Assembly (NCBI RefSeq): GCF_041908905.1
Contig: NZ_JAYREK010000011.1
Coordinates: 1-64,000, forward strand
Direction of reading: 5' to 3'
From: Zoogloea sp041908905
GTDB taxonomy: Bacteria > Pseudomonadota > Gammaproteobacteria > Burkholderiales > Rhodocyclaceae
DNA length: 64,000 bases
Shown: positions 37,129-46,353 of the stretch, piece after piece
Numbering within the stretch: the first letter of the stretch is position 1
Layout of the letters: the number at the start of each line of letters is the position of its first letter
Program-made: the position numbers and the translations under genes
The notes under the pieces: model-generated
Database searches by the model: none
Seen by the model: only the letters and a program-made list of their open reading frames with translations
Told to the model about the DNA's origin: nothing

Positions 37129-38711
37129 GCCTCACCGACTCCACCTGCGTCAGCCCGTCCGCCGCCGCTCCGCGCCGTTACGCGTTCCGCGCGGACGCTT
37201 CCACCGCCATCGGCATCGGCCACGTCATGCGCTGCCTGACCCTGGCCCGGCGCCTGCGCGAGCGGGGGGGCGAGGTCCGCTTCATCGCCCGCACGCTGCC
37301 GCAGGCCTACCGCGACGAGATTGTCGGTTTCGGCTGCAGCGTCGCCATGCTGCCCCCCGCCCCGCGCCCGGCCGACACTGCGGCCGGCCCGGCCCACGCC
37401 GCCTGGCTCGGCGCCCACCGGGAAGACGACGCGGCCCAGACGGCCGCCGCCATCGAAGCCTGGGGCGGCACCGACGTGCTGGTCATCGACCACTACGCGA
37501 TCGACCGCCGCTGGGAGGCCCTGCTGCGCCCCCATGCCCGCCTGATCTGCGTCATCGACGATCTGGCCGACCGCCCCCACGACTGCGACGCGCTCCTCGA
37601 CCAGAACTTCATCGCCGACCCGGCCCGCCGCTACCAGGGCCTGCTGCCGGCCGCCTGCCGCAGCTTCTTCGGGCCGGGCCACGCGCTGCTGCGGCCCGAG
37701 TTCCAGGCGGCCCGGGCCAGCCTGCGCCAGCGCGACGGGGGCATCCGCCGCGTCTTCGTGTTCTATGGCGGCGGCGATCCCGACAACTTCACCGGCCTCA
37801 CCCTCGACGCCCTCGCGCCGCGCCTCGGCCCGGGGCTCGAGGCGGACGTGGTCGTCGGTGCGATCAACCCCCACATCGAGGCGCTGCGGGAGCGCTGTGC
37901 CGCCATCCACCACGTCCGCCTGCACGTGCAGCCCGGCAACATGGCCGCGCTGATGGCCGCCGCGGACCTCGCCTTCGGCGCCTGCGGCACCGCCAGCTGG
38001 GAGCGCTGCCTGCTGGGCCTGCCGGCCATCGTGGCGATCTTCGCGCAGAACCAGGAGGCGCCGACCCGGGGCCTGGTCGACGCCGGCGCGGTGGAGAGCC
38101 TCGGGCGGGCCGACGCCGTGGGCGTCGCGGAGATCGGCGCGGCCTTCGACCGCCTCGCCGCCGACCCGGCTCGCTGCCGGGCGATGTCGGCCGCCGCCCT
38201 GGCGGTGATGGCGTCCGAGGGCCCGTCCCTCGACGATTTCCTCGCCGGCGACGAAGCCTTCGAGTTCGAAGGGGTGCGCCTGCGCGCCGCCCGCCAGGAC
38301 GACGCCGGGGTTCTGCTCGCCTGGCGCAATCAGCCCGACGTGCGCCTATACTCGCGCACCCAGGACATCATCGCTCCCGACAGCCACGCACGCTGGCTGC
38401 GCGACGTGATCGCCTCTCCTAACCGCCACCTTATGATCGGTTGCCGGGAAGGCAAGCCGGTGGGGGTGGTGCGCCTCGACGTGGAGGGCGATGCCGGCGA
38501 AGTCTCCATCTACCTGGCGCCGGAGGCCCGGGGCCGTGACAACGGCACGGCGCTGCTGCGGGCGCAGGAGGCGTGGCTGCGCGCCAGCCTGCCGGGGGTC
38601 ACCCGTCTGATCGCCGTGGTCCTCGGCGACAACGTGGCCTCCCGGAAGCTCTTCCTCAAGAACGGCTACACCTGCCTCCCGACCCATTACGAGAAAAGGA
38701 TCACCCGATGA
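37125..38711 (+). CDS. pseGH: fused PseG (UDP-sugar hydrolase) and PseH (N-acetyltransferase)
   Basis: This 528-residue protein joins two pathway enzymes. Residues ~17-375 are PseG, a GT-B fold hydrolase that removes UDP: RADASTAIGIGHVMRCLTLA, VIDDLADRPHDCDALLDQN, YGGGDPDNFT and FGACGTASWERCLLGLP. Residues ~379-528 are a GNAT domain like PseH, which acetylates the C4 amine: RLRAARQDDAGVLLAWRNQP, YLAPEARGRDNGTALL and NVASRKLFLKNGYTC. In the pathway PseH acts just before PseG, so fusion could pass the intermediate directly. No frameshift is needed; the linker is Ala-rich (about 345-378). Confidence 0.93.
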   Translation: MSLTDSTCVSPSAAAPRRYAFRADASTAIGIGHVMRCLTLARRLRERGGEVRFIARTLPQAYRDEIVGFGCSVAMLPPAPRPADTAAGPAHAAWLGAHREDDAAQTAAAIEAWGGTDVLVIDHYAIDRRWEALLRPHARLICVIDDLADRPHDCDALLDQNFIADPARRYQGLLPAACRSFFGPGHALLRPEFQAARASLRQRDGGIRRVFVFYGGGDPDNFTGLTLDALAPRLGPGLEADVVVGAINPHIEALRERCAAIHHVRLHVQPGNMAALMAAADLAFGACGTASWERCLLGLPAIVAIFAQNQEAPTRGLVDAGAVESLGRADAVGVAEIGAAFDRLAADPARCRAMSAAALAVMASEGPSLDDFLAGDEAFEFEGVRLRAARQDDAGVLLAWRNQPDVRLYSRTQDIIAPDSHARWLRDVIASPNRHLMIGCREGKPVGVVRLDVEGDAGEVSIYLAPEARGRDNGTALLRAQEAWLRASLPGVTRLIAVVLGDNVASRKLFLKNGYTCLPTHYEKRITR

Positions 38712-39766
38712 ACGTCTCGATCACCATCGGCAACCGCCAGGTCGGCCTCGATCACCCCCCCTTCGTCATCGCCGAGATGTCCGGCAACCACAACCAGTCC
38801 CTCGAGCGGGCGCTGGCCATCGTGGAGGCCGCGGCCAAATCGGGCGCCCACGCCCTCAAGCTGCAGACCTACACCGCCGACACGATGACCCTCGACATCG
38901 AGGAGGGCGAGTTCTACATCGAAGATCCCAACAGCCTCTGGAAGGGCGCCTCGCTGCACAAGCTCTACCAGCAGGCCTACACGCCCTGGGAGTGGCACAA
39001 GCCGATCTTCGACCGGGCCAACGAGCTCGGCATGCTGGCCTTCAGCACGCCCTTCGACGAGAGCGCGGTGGACTTCCTCGAGAGCCTCGACGTGCCTTGC
39101 TACAAGATCGCCTCCTTCGAGAACACCGATCTGCCGCTGATCCGCAAGGTCGCCGCCACCGGTAAGCCGATGATCATCTCCACCGGCATGGCCTCGGTGG
39201 CCGAGCTCGACGAGACGGTGCGCACGGCCCGCGCCGCCGGCTGCCGCGAGCTGATCCTGCTCAAGTGCACCAGCACCTACCCCGCGACCCCCGAGAACAC
39301 CAACATCCGTACCATCCCGCACCTGCGCGAGCTGTTCGGCACCGAGGTCGGCCTGTCCGACCACACCATGGGCACCGGCGTGTCGGTCGCCAGCGTGGCC
39401 CTCGGGGCGACGGTGATCGAAAAGCACTTCACGCTGGCTCGCGCCGACGGTGGCGTGGATTCCGCCTTCTCGATGGAGCCCGCCGAGATGGCGGCGCTGG
39501 TCGTCGAGTCCGAGCGCGCCTGGCAGTCCCTCGGCCGCGTCACCTACGGCGCGGCCTCGGCCCAGGAGGAAAAATCCAAGGTCTTCCGCCGCTCCCTGTA
39601 CATCGCCCGCGACCTCAAGGCCGGCGAATGCCTCGACGCGGGGTCAGTCCGGGCGATCCGCCCCGGCCTGGGCCTGCCGCCCAAGTTCATCGACATGGTG
39701 ATGGGCAAGCCGGTCAAGCGCGACGTCCGGCGCGGCACGCCCCTGTCGTGGGATCTGCTGATCTGA
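38708..39766 (+). CDS. pseI: pseudaminic acid synthase PseI
   Basis: The 352-residue synthase condenses PEP with the 6-carbon Pse precursor. It has FVIAEMSGNHNQSLERAL (PseI has MSGNHN where NeuB has AGVNHN), LQTYTADTMTLD, the PseI-specific LWKGASLHKLYQQAYTPWEW, STPFDESAVDFLE, STGMASVAEL, GLSDHTMGTGVSVASVALGA and a C-terminal SAF domain starting near RRSLYIARDLKAGE. It is the last Pse gene. The overlap with the fusion gene is four bases. Confidence 0.97.
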   Translation: MNVSITIGNRQVGLDHPPFVIAEMSGNHNQSLERALAIVEAAAKSGAHALKLQTYTADTMTLDIEEGEFYIEDPNSLWKGASLHKLYQQAYTPWEWHKPIFDRANELGMLAFSTPFDESAVDFLESLDVPCYKIASFENTDLPLIRKVAATGKPMIISTGMASVAELDETVRTARAAGCRELILLKCTSTYPATPENTNIRTIPHLRELFGTEVGLSDHTMGTGVSVASVALGATVIEKHFTLARADGGVDSAFSMEPAEMAALVVESERAWQSLGRVTYGAASAQEEKSKVFRRSLYIARDLKAGECLDAGSVRAIRPGLGLPPKFIDMVMGKPVKRDVRRGTPLSWDLLI

Positions 39767-39786
39767 CCCGTATCTCCCAGGCTCCC

Positions 39787-40833
39787 GTGACGCGCATCCT
39801 CATCGTCCGCACTTCCGCCATCGGCGACGTGGTGTTCGCCTCCGCGCTGCCGGGGGCGATCCGCCGCGCCCACCCCGACGCCCACATCGCCTGGCTGGTG
39901 GAGCCGGGCATCCACGAGCTGCTGCTGGCCGACCCGGACATCGACGAGGTCATCACCTGGTCGAAGGCCGAGTGGGTCAAGCTGTGGAAGTCCGGCCAGC
40001 GGCTGGCGCTGCTGCGCCGCGTGCGTACGTTGCGCCGCGAGCTCCACGCCCGCCGCTTCGACATCGCCCTCGACCTGCAGGGGCTGCTGAAGAGCGGCTT
40101 CCTCACGTGGCTGTCCGGTGCGCCGCGGCGGGTCGGGCTGGGCTCCAAGGAGGGCAGCCAGCTGCTGATGAGCGAGGTGATCCCCCGCGGCGGCGAGCAG
40201 GCGCGCATCGGCTCCGAATACAAATACCTCGCCGAGCAGCTCGGCTTCGACGCGGGCGACTTCCTGCCCACCCTCAAGGTCTCGCCGCCGGCCGAGGCCG
40301 GTGTGCTCGCCAAGCTCGCCGCCCACGGCCTCGCCCCCGGCGGCTACGCGGTGTTCGCGCCCTTCACCACGCGGCCCCAGAAGCACTGGTTCGAGGACGC
40401 CTGGCAGGCCCTCGCGCCACAGCTCATCGACGCCACCGGGCTGATCCCGGTGATCCTCGGCGGCCCGGCCGATGGCGAGGCGGCGGCCCGCATCGCCGCC
40501 GCCGACCCGCGCATCGTCAATCTGGCCGGCCAGACCCGGCTGCCCGAGGCCGTCGCCGCCATCGCCCATTCGGCGCTGCTCATCGGCGTCGACACCGGCC
40601 TCACCCACATGGGCACCGCGCTGGCGCGGCCGACGGTGGCGATCTTCGGCTCCACCTGCCCCTATCAAAACACCGGCCGGCCCACCGGGCGCGTGATCTG
40701 GCTGGGCCTCGAATGCTCGCCCTGCCGGCGCCGGCCCACCTGCGGGGGCAAGTTCACCTGCCTGCGCGACATCACCCCGGCGATGGTGCTGGAGCGGGCC
40801 CGGGCCATGCTGGCGGCCGGGGAGGGCGCATGA
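39787..40833 (+). CDS. waaC: lipopolysaccharide heptosyltransferase I (WaaC)
   Basis: This 348-residue GT9 enzyme adds the first heptose to Kdo in the inner core. It starts ILIVRTSAIGDVVFASALPG, has DLQGLLKSGFLTWLSGA, FTTRPQKHWFEDAWQ with the donor-contacting region, and GVDTGLTHMGTALARPTVAIFG, the GT9 signature. The start is a GTG at 39787; no ATG is near. It ties the nonulosonic acid cluster to LPS core synthesis, as does the heptose kinase at the head of the region. Confidence 0.92.
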   Translation: MTRILIVRTSAIGDVVFASALPGAIRRAHPDAHIAWLVEPGIHELLLADPDIDEVITWSKAEWVKLWKSGQRLALLRRVRTLRRELHARRFDIALDLQGLLKSGFLTWLSGAPRRVGLGSKEGSQLLMSEVIPRGGEQARIGSEYKYLAEQLGFDAGDFLPTLKVSPPAEAGVLAKLAAHGLAPGGYAVFAPFTTRPQKHWFEDAWQALAPQLIDATGLIPVILGGPADGEAAARIAAADPRIVNLAGQTRLPEAVAAIAHSALLIGVDTGLTHMGTALARPTVAIFGSTCPYQNTGRPTGRVIWLGLECSPCRRRPTCGGKFTCLRDITPAMVLERARAMLAAGEGA

Positions 40834-41912
40834 AGATCCTCCACGTCGAAGCGGGCAAGCACCTCTACGGCGGCGCCCGCCAGGTGCTCTATATCGTCGA
40901 AGGCCTGGCGGCCCACGGCGTCACCAACCTGCTGGCCTGCCCGGCGGGCAGCGAAATGGCCCGCCAGCAGCCGGCCGGCACCCGGGTGGTGGCGATGAAG
41001 ATGGGCGGCGACGGCGACCTCGGCATGGTGTCCCGGCTGGCCAGCCTGATCCGCGCCGAACGGCCCGACCTCGTGCATCTCCACAGCCGCCGCGGCGCCG
41101 ACACCTGGGGCGGCCTCGCCGCGAAGCTGGCGGGCGTGCCCTGCGTGCTGTCGCGGCGGGTGGACAACCCCGAGTCGCGCCTCGCGGTCGCCATCAAGTA
41201 CCGGCTGTACGATCACGTGATCACCATCTCCGAGGGCATCCGCCAGGTGCTGCTGTCCGAGGGGCTGGCGGCGGACAGGGTGAGCTGCGTGCGCAGCGCG
41301 GTGGACGCGACGCCCTATCTGGCGCCGGTCGATCGTGCCGCCTTCTGCGCCGAGTTCGGGCTGCCGGCCGACGCCCTGGTGGCCGGCGTGGTGGCCCAGC
41401 TGATCCCGCGCAAGGGGCACCGCTACCTGCTCGCCGCGCTGCCGGCGCTGCTCGCCTGCCACCCGCGGCTGAAGGTGCTGATCTTCGGCCAGGGGCCCCT
41501 CGAGGCCGAGCTGCGGGCCGAGGTCGAGGCGGCCGGCCTGGCCGGCGCGGTGCATTTCACCGGCTTCCGCCACGACCTGCCGCGCTGGCTCGGCGGGCTC
41601 GACCTGCTGGTCCACCCGGCCGACATGGAGGGCCTCGGGGTGTCGCTGCTGCAGGCCTCGGCCGCCGCGGTGCCCATCGTCACCAGCCGGGCCGGCGGCC
41701 TGCCGGAGGCGGTGCAGGACGGCGTCACCGGCATCCTGTGCCCGCCGGGGGATGTCGCTGCCCTTGGCGCCGCCATCGACCGCCTCGCTGGCGACCCCGC
41801 GCTGAGGGCCCGCTACGGCGCGGCCGGAAGGGCACGCATCCTCGCCGAGTTCTCCATCGACGCGATGGTGGACGGCAACCTGCGCATCTATCGCCAGGTG
41901 CTCGGGCGATGA
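40830..41912 (+). CDS. GT4-family glycosyltransferase
   Basis: The 360-residue GT-B glycosyltransferase has HVEAGKHLYGGARQVLYIVEG at the N-terminus (acceptor side; cited for its GGARQ loop). The C-terminal donor domain includes AQLIPRKGHRYLLAALPAL, IFGQGPLEAELR and HPADMEGLGVSLLQASAAAV, the E-x7-E motif of GT4. The sugar and linkage cannot be assigned. It overlaps waaC and the next GT4 gene by ATGA, so an LPS outer-core or O-unit role is likely. Confidence 0.87.
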   Translation: MKILHVEAGKHLYGGARQVLYIVEGLAAHGVTNLLACPAGSEMARQQPAGTRVVAMKMGGDGDLGMVSRLASLIRAERPDLVHLHSRRGADTWGGLAAKLAGVPCVLSRRVDNPESRLAVAIKYRLYDHVITISEGIRQVLLSEGLAADRVSCVRSAVDATPYLAPVDRAAFCAEFGLPADALVAGVVAQLIPRKGHRYLLAALPALLACHPRLKVLIFGQGPLEAELRAEVEAAGLAGAVHFTGFRHDLPRWLGGLDLLVHPADMEGLGVSLLQASAAAVPIVTSRAGGLPEAVQDGVTGILCPPGDVAALGAAIDRLAGDPALRARYGAAGRARILAEFSIDAMVDGNLRIYRQVLGR

Positions 41913-42982
41913 AGATCGTCACCGTGCTCCACAGCCTCAAGAGCGGCGGGGCCGAGCGCCACGCGCTGCAGCTCATGAAGGGCCTGCGCGCCCGCGGCCA
42001 CGAGGCGCTCTACGCCGGCCCGATGAAGGGCTGGCTCGGCCAGCAGCTGCGGGCCGAGGGCTTCGGCGGCATCGACCTGCCCCTCACCGGGCTCTACGAC
42101 CTGCCCTCCATCGTCCGCCTGGCCCTCTACGCCCGCCGCGTCGGCGCCGACCTGATCCACGGCCACCTCACCCGCGGGGCCTGGTACACCGGCCTGGCCG
42201 CCAGGCTGGCGGGCCTGCCTAATGTGGCCACGGCCCACTCCGACAACGCCGGCAAGCACTTCGGCCGTGCCGACCGGATCATCGCGGTGTCCCAGGCGGT
42301 GGCGGATTTTCTGGTGCGCCAGGGCTATGACGCCGGGCGCACCCGCATGGTCCATCACGGCATCGCCGACATCGCCGCGCGCCTGCCCGCCGGCACCCGC
42401 GAGGCTACCCGGCGCAGCCTCGGCCTCGACGCCGACGAACCCTGCCTGCTGATGGCGGCCCGCATCGTCCCGGCAAAGGGCCACGACACCGCGCTGCGGG
42501 CGCTGGCCCGCCTCACCGACCAGCCCTGGACCCTGCTCGTCGCCGGCGATCACCACGGCGATCTCGGCCCGCAGATGCAGGCGCTGGCGCAGGAGCTCGG
42601 CATCGCCGGGCGGGTGCGCTTTTTGGGGCTGCGCGAGGACGTACCGGCCCTGATGGCCGCCTCCGACGTGCTGCTCGCCCCGTCCCGCCGCGAGGCCCTG
42701 TCGCTCACCCTGCTCGAGGCCTCGGCCTGTGGGCTGCCCATCGTCGCCACCCGCGTCGGCGGTATCGCCGAGGTGGTGGAGGAGGGCGCCAGCGGCTTCC
42801 TGGTGGTGCCCGACGACCCGCCGGCGCTGGCCGGGGCCCTCGCCCCGCTGCTCGCCGACGCGGCCCTGCGCGCCCGCTGCGGCGCCCGCGCCCGCCAGCG
42901 CTTCGAGGCCGGCTTTCTGGAGGACGCGATGTTCGACAAGACCGTGGCGGTCTACCGTGAAGCCTGCGGAGGCCACCGATGA
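41909..42982 (+). CDS. GT4-family glycosyltransferase
   Basis: This 357-residue GT-B enzyme has HSLKSGGAERHALQLMKGL (GGAE loop) at the N-terminus. In the C-terminal half it has AARIVPAKGHDTALRALARL, VRFLGLREDVPALMAASDVL and APSRREALSLTLLEASACG, with the GT4 E-x7-E pair. It resembles O-antigen and core glycosyltransferases of the WcaL/EpsF type; the donor is unknown. It overlaps both neighbours by four bases. Confidence 0.87.
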   Translation: MKIVTVLHSLKSGGAERHALQLMKGLRARGHEALYAGPMKGWLGQQLRAEGFGGIDLPLTGLYDLPSIVRLALYARRVGADLIHGHLTRGAWYTGLAARLAGLPNVATAHSDNAGKHFGRADRIIAVSQAVADFLVRQGYDAGRTRMVHHGIADIAARLPAGTREATRRSLGLDADEPCLLMAARIVPAKGHDTALRALARLTDQPWTLLVAGDHHGDLGPQMQALAQELGIAGRVRFLGLREDVPALMAASDVLLAPSRREALSLTLLEASACGLPIVATRVGGIAEVVEEGASGFLVVPDDPPALAGALAPLLADAALRARCGARARQRFEAGFLEDAMFDKTVAVYREACGGHR

Positions 42983-43725
42983 CGCGCGTGCAGATCCTGA
43001 TGTACCACCGGGTCGGGCATTTCCCGGGGCGGGTCAAGGCCCATGGCGCGCTGTACTGCCACCTGCCGCGCTTCAAGGCCCAGATGCGCCTGCTGCGCCT
43101 GCTCGGCTACAGCGTGGTCAGCCTCGACGAGGCCGCCGCCGGGCTGCGGGGCGACAAGCCCCTGCCGGCGCGCCCGCTGGTGCTGACCTTCGACGACGCC
43201 TACGTGGATTTCCTCGACAACGCCGCGCCGGTGCTCCAGGCCCACGGCTACCCGGCCACCGTGTACGCGGTGAGCGGCCTGATCGGCGCCACTTCCAGCT
43301 GGGATGCAGGGGTCGGCCCCGAGCCGGCGCCGCTGATGAGCGCCGCCCAGCTGCGCGAGATCCAGGCCATGGGCTTCACGATCGGCTCCCACTCGGTCAG
43401 CCATCCGCGCCTCGCCGGGCTGGACGAGGCCCGCATCCGCGCCGAGCTCACGGGCAGCAAGCACGCCCTCGAAGACCTCCTCGGCCGCCCGGTCGAGCAC
43501 TTCTGCTATCCCTATGGCAGCCACGACCTCCGGGCCGTCGAGGCGGCCGCTGCGGCGGGCTATGTCACCGGCACCACCTGCGTGCGGGCCGCGGCGACGC
43601 CGGCCGACGATCTGCTGGCCCTGCCGCGCAAGGCGGTGTCGCGGGGCGACGACGTGTTCGGGGTGGCCTGGAAGCTGCTGGCCAAGAACATCGCCAAGCA
43701 CCCGCAGATCCATCGCGGCGCTTGA
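42979..43725 (+). CDS. polysaccharide deacetylase family protein (NodB/CE4)
   Basis: The 248-residue CE4 enzyme begins ILMYHRVG, the usual first strand. TFDDAYVDFLDNA holds the catalytic base and metal Asp, and IGSHSVSHPRLAGL gives the H-x3-H metal site. HFCYPYGSHDLRAVEAA is motif 3. It has no signal peptide, so it probably deacetylates a lipid-linked or nucleotide sugar intermediate inside the cell, or acts on a 4-amino arabinose-type carrier-linked sugar. It is the last gene of the plus-strand glycan operon. Confidence 0.88.
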   Translation: MTRVQILMYHRVGHFPGRVKAHGALYCHLPRFKAQMRLLRLLGYSVVSLDEAAAGLRGDKPLPARPLVLTFDDAYVDFLDNAAPVLQAHGYPATVYAVSGLIGATSSWDAGVGPEPAPLMSAAQLREIQAMGFTIGSHSVSHPRLAGLDEARIRAELTGSKHALEDLLGRPVEHFCYPYGSHDLRAVEAAAAAGYVTGTTCVRAAATPADDLLALPRKAVSRGDDVFGVAWKLLAKNIAKHPQIHRGA

Positions 43726-43737
43726 GTTCGTACCCAT

Positions 43738-43753
43738 GCCGGGTACTCCCGGC
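43738..43753. terminator. small hairpin between convergent genes
   Basis: A perfect 6-bp stem with a TACT loop lies midway in the 36-base gap between the deacetylase stop and the stop of the minus-strand winged-helix gene. It could end transcription both ways, but it has no T run on either side. Confidence 0.3.
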
Positions 43754-43761
43754 GTGCAGAT

Positions 43762-44283
43762 TCAGGCGGCAGCCCGCATCATCACCGTACGCACCCGGTC
43801 GGCGGTGGCGATGAAGTCGGGCAGGTTCTCGTCATCGAAGGGCTGCAGGCACAGCGCGGCGGCCTTGGCGGTGATGGTGAGGCCGCCCTTGGCATCGCGG
43901 CTGATCCAGCCGTTGTGGATCAGGTGGCTGACCTTGCGGCGCACCGTCTCGCGGGGGATGCCGGTGGACGAGCTGATCGAGAAGGCGTTGCAGGGGCGCA
44001 GCGGCAGGCGGTCGAAGGCGTCGCCGTAGCAGCGCAGCGCGGCCAGGGCGTTCTCGTCGAAGCCAAAGCCGCCGACGTTGTAGAGGCCGACCTCGCCGAG
44101 CACGATGGGCAGCAGCAGGTCGCCGTCGAAGGCCGAATAGAGCCGCACCAGGTAGCGCAGGTTGTAGCGCGCCAGGAGCAGCGCGGCGACGCGGCTCTCG
44201 CCGGGCGCCTCGATTTCAGCGGCGCGGCTGGCCGGGCTGGCGATGCCCGACATGGCCATGGAAGGGGGCAGAAAGCTGTTCAT
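43762..44283 (-). CDS. winged-helix DNA-binding protein
   Basis: The 173-residue protein has a helix-turn-helix at about residues 105-127 (SSSTGIPRETVRRKVSHLIH) followed by a wing (GWISRDAKGGLTITAKA), in the MarR/Crp-like winged-helix style. The first ~95 residues are helical with no ligand domain I recognise. I chose the ATG at 44283 because GGAG lies six bases before it; an ATG at 44289 and a TTG further up are less well placed. It is transcribed towards the end of the glycan operon from an A+T-rich upstream region, so it might regulate that operon, but nothing shows this directly. Confidence 0.7.
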   Translation of the reverse strand: MNSFLPPSMAMSGIASPASRAAEIEAPGESRVAALLLARYNLRYLVRLYSAFDGDLLLPIVLGEVGLYNVGGFGFDENALAALRCYGDAFDRLPLRPCNAFSISSSTGIPRETVRRKVSHLIHNGWISRDAKGGLTITAKAAALCLQPFDDENLPDFIATADRVRTVMMRAAA

Positions 44284-44402
44284 TTTCATCTCCGTATGAA
44301 TGCCCAAAGTGATTATTTGGTAACATTAATTAACCATTCATATGGAGCATACACAGCCTTTTGGCATGTGTTAGGACAAAAGCACCCGCCCCCGGGAGTT
44401 TG
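44284..44402 (-). promoter_or_regulatory. A+T-rich upstream region of the winged-helix gene
   Basis: This 119-base gap is the most A+T-rich non-coding stretch outside the low-G+C block. It includes TTAATTAA within GGTAACATTAATTAACCATT at about 44322-44341, an inverted-repeat-like GGTnAnATTAATTAACC (GGTTAATTAATGTTACC on the other strand). This could be an autoregulatory operator. Exact promoter boxes are not clear. Confidence 0.4.
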
Positions 44403-45587
44403 TCACACTTGACAGGCCAGCCCCTTCAAGTATTCACCTTCCGGCACCGCCAGACCGATCGGATGGTCGGGGGCGGCGGACAGCCGGTGCAAGATGCGTG
44501 CCTCCACGCCCACGTCGGCCGCCGCGCCGGCGACGATCTTCTGGAACAGCTCGAGGCCGATGCCGCCGGAGCATGAATAGGTCATCAGGATGCCGCCCGG
44601 GTTGAGCAGGCGGAAGCCCAGCAGGTTGATGTCCTTGTAGGCGCGGGGGGCCCGGTCGGCGTGGGCTGCCGAGGGCGCGAACTTGGGCGGGTCGAGGATG
44701 ATCAGGTCGAACTTGCGGCCCTCCGCCTTGAGGCTGCGCAGGGCCTGGAACACGTCGTCCTCGCGCCACTCGGCGCGGCTGGCGTCGAGCTGAGGGTTGA
44801 GCGCCACGTTGCGCGCCGCGGTGGCCAGCGCCGGGCCGGACGAATCGATCGACACCACGTGCTTCGCGCCGCCGGCGAGGGCCTGCAGCGAGAAGCCGCC
44901 GGTGTAGCAGAAGCAGTTGAGCACCTCGCGCCCGGCGGCGAGCTGGCCGGTGAGCAGGCGGTTGTCGCGCTGGTCGAGGTAGAAGCCGGTCTTGTGGCCG
45001 CCCACCACATCCACCTCCATGCGCACGCCGTTCTCGACGATGGTGAGCACGTCGGGCAACTCGCCGTACACGATGCCGCTCTGGGGGCCGAGGCCTTCGA
45101 GGCGGCGCACGTCGGAATCCGAACGCTCATACACGGCGCTGCAGCCGGTGGCCTGGATCAGCCCGGCGACGATGGCGTCGCGCCATTTCTCGGCGCCGGC
45201 GCTGGTCAGCTGGACCACCACCACGGGGCCGAAGCGGTCGGCGATGACGCCGGGCAGGCCGTCGGATTCGCCGTGGATCAGGCGCACCCCGTCCTGTTTC
45301 GCCAGCCACGGGTGGGACGCCCGGCGTGCCACCGAGGCCGCCACGGCGCGCTTGATGAAGGCGTGATCCACCGACTGGTCGCAGTCGAAGGTCCACACCC
45401 GCGCGCGGATCTGCGATTCGGGTGACCAGGCCGCCCGCGCCAGCGCCTTGCCGTCGGCGTCCTTCACCAGCACGGTGTCGCCCGGCCGCGCGCGGCCTTC
45501 GAGGCGCTCGACCGAGCCGGCGAAGATCCAGGGGTGACGACGGATGACGGAGCGCTCTTTGCCAGGTTTGAGAATCAGGTCGGCCAT
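44403..45587 (-). CDS. rlmI: 23S rRNA (cytosine-C5)-methyltransferase RlmI
   Basis: The 394-residue SAM-dependent methyltransferase has an N-terminal PUA domain (LILKPGKERSVIRRHPWIFA), a central domain with GLPGVIADRFGPVVVVQLTS, and a Rossmann domain with VLNCFCYTGGFSLQALAGGA (SAM motif I), LDPPKFAPSA (motif IV) and the catalytic-Cys region MTYSCSGGI. RlmI of E. coli methylates C1962 of 23S rRNA and has 396 residues. It stands alone, 113 bases or so downstream of DUF484 on the same strand. Confidence 0.93.
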   Translation of the reverse strand: MADLILKPGKERSVIRRHPWIFAGSVERLEGRARPGDTVLVKDADGKALARAAWSPESQIRARVWTFDCDQSVDHAFIKRAVAASVARRASHPWLAKQDGVRLIHGESDGLPGVIADRFGPVVVVQLTSAGAEKWRDAIVAGLIQATGCSAVYERSDSDVRRLEGLGPQSGIVYGELPDVLTIVENGVRMEVDVVGGHKTGFYLDQRDNRLLTGQLAAGREVLNCFCYTGGFSLQALAGGAKHVVSIDSSGPALATAARNVALNPQLDASRAEWREDDVFQALRSLKAEGRKFDLIILDPPKFAPSAAHADRAPRAYKDINLLGFRLLNPGGILMTYSCSGGIGLELFQKIVAGAAADVGVEARILHRLSAAPDHPIGLAVPEGEYLKGLACQV

Positions 45588-45689
45588 GATGGGGAGTGGA
45601 AAGTTGGGGGTGGGGAAGGGGGCGCCGCGGGGCGGCGCGACGGCCGGCGCCGCCGCGAGGGTGCGCGGGCCGGTCGTGCCGGGGGCGGT

Positions 45690-46340
45690 TCAGCCCAGGT
45701 CGCGGACGAGGGCGGCGGAGATCATCTCGCCGATGCGGTTAACGTAGAGGGTGCCCATCTCGGGGTAGAAGCGCTCCGGGTCTTCGCTGCCCAGGGCCAG
45801 CAGGCCGAAGGTCGTGTCGTCGCGGCGCAGCGGCACCAGGGCGACGGAGCGGATCAGCCGGGAGGCCGGGCCGAACCACAGGTTGGCCTCGTGCACCACC
45901 GGGGCGCCGCAGTAGGGCTGGACCATGTCGCCGGTGAAGTAGCGGACTTCGTCGCCCACCGGCAGGAACTCGGACCCGCCCCGCGACCGGGCGCTGTTCC
46001 AGACCCGGAAGGTCACGTGGGGGACGGCGAAGTCTTCCTGCAGGTGGATGTAGATCGCCCGGCGGATGGCCTCGAAATCCGCGGCTTCGAGGAGTGAGAC
46101 GCACAGGCGGTGGATCTTGTCGCCGATGGCGTCGTTTTCCTCGCCGAATTCGAGAAGTTCGGCGAACTTGCCTTCGAGCTGGGCGATCCGCTCGCGCATC
46201 GCGATCAGCTGCCGCTCGGTGAGGGAGATGGCCTGGCCGGTGTGGGGGTGGGTTACCGTCAGCTCGGTCAGCAGGGCCGAGTTGTCGTCGAAGAATGCCG
46301 GGTTGGCCCGCAGGAAGCGGATGATGTCGGAAGCTTTCAT
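45690..46340 (-). CDS. DUF484 family protein
   Basis: The 216-residue cytoplasmic protein starts MKASDIIRFLRANPAFF, typical of DUF484 (YigA). A short coiled coil (about 45-70, RERIAQLEGKFAELLEFGEE) joins it to a GAF-like domain containing VTFRVWNSARSRG and LVPLRRDDTTFGLLALGSED. The family's function is unknown. It lies between dapF and xerC in many proteobacteria; here dapF is 13 bases upstream, but no xerC follows. The next 102 bases downstream are G+C-rich and hold no gene I can see. Confidence 0.9.
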   Translation of the reverse strand: MKASDIIRFLRANPAFFDDNSALLTELTVTHPHTGQAISLTERQLIAMRERIAQLEGKFAELLEFGEENDAIGDKIHRLCVSLLEAADFEAIRRAIYIHLQEDFAVPHVTFRVWNSARSRGGSEFLPVGDEVRYFTGDMVQPYCGAPVVHEANLWFGPASRLIRSVALVPLRRDDTTFGLLALGSEDPERFYPEMGTLYVNRIGEMISAALVRDLG

Positions 46341-46353
46341 GGCGGTGCGGCGC

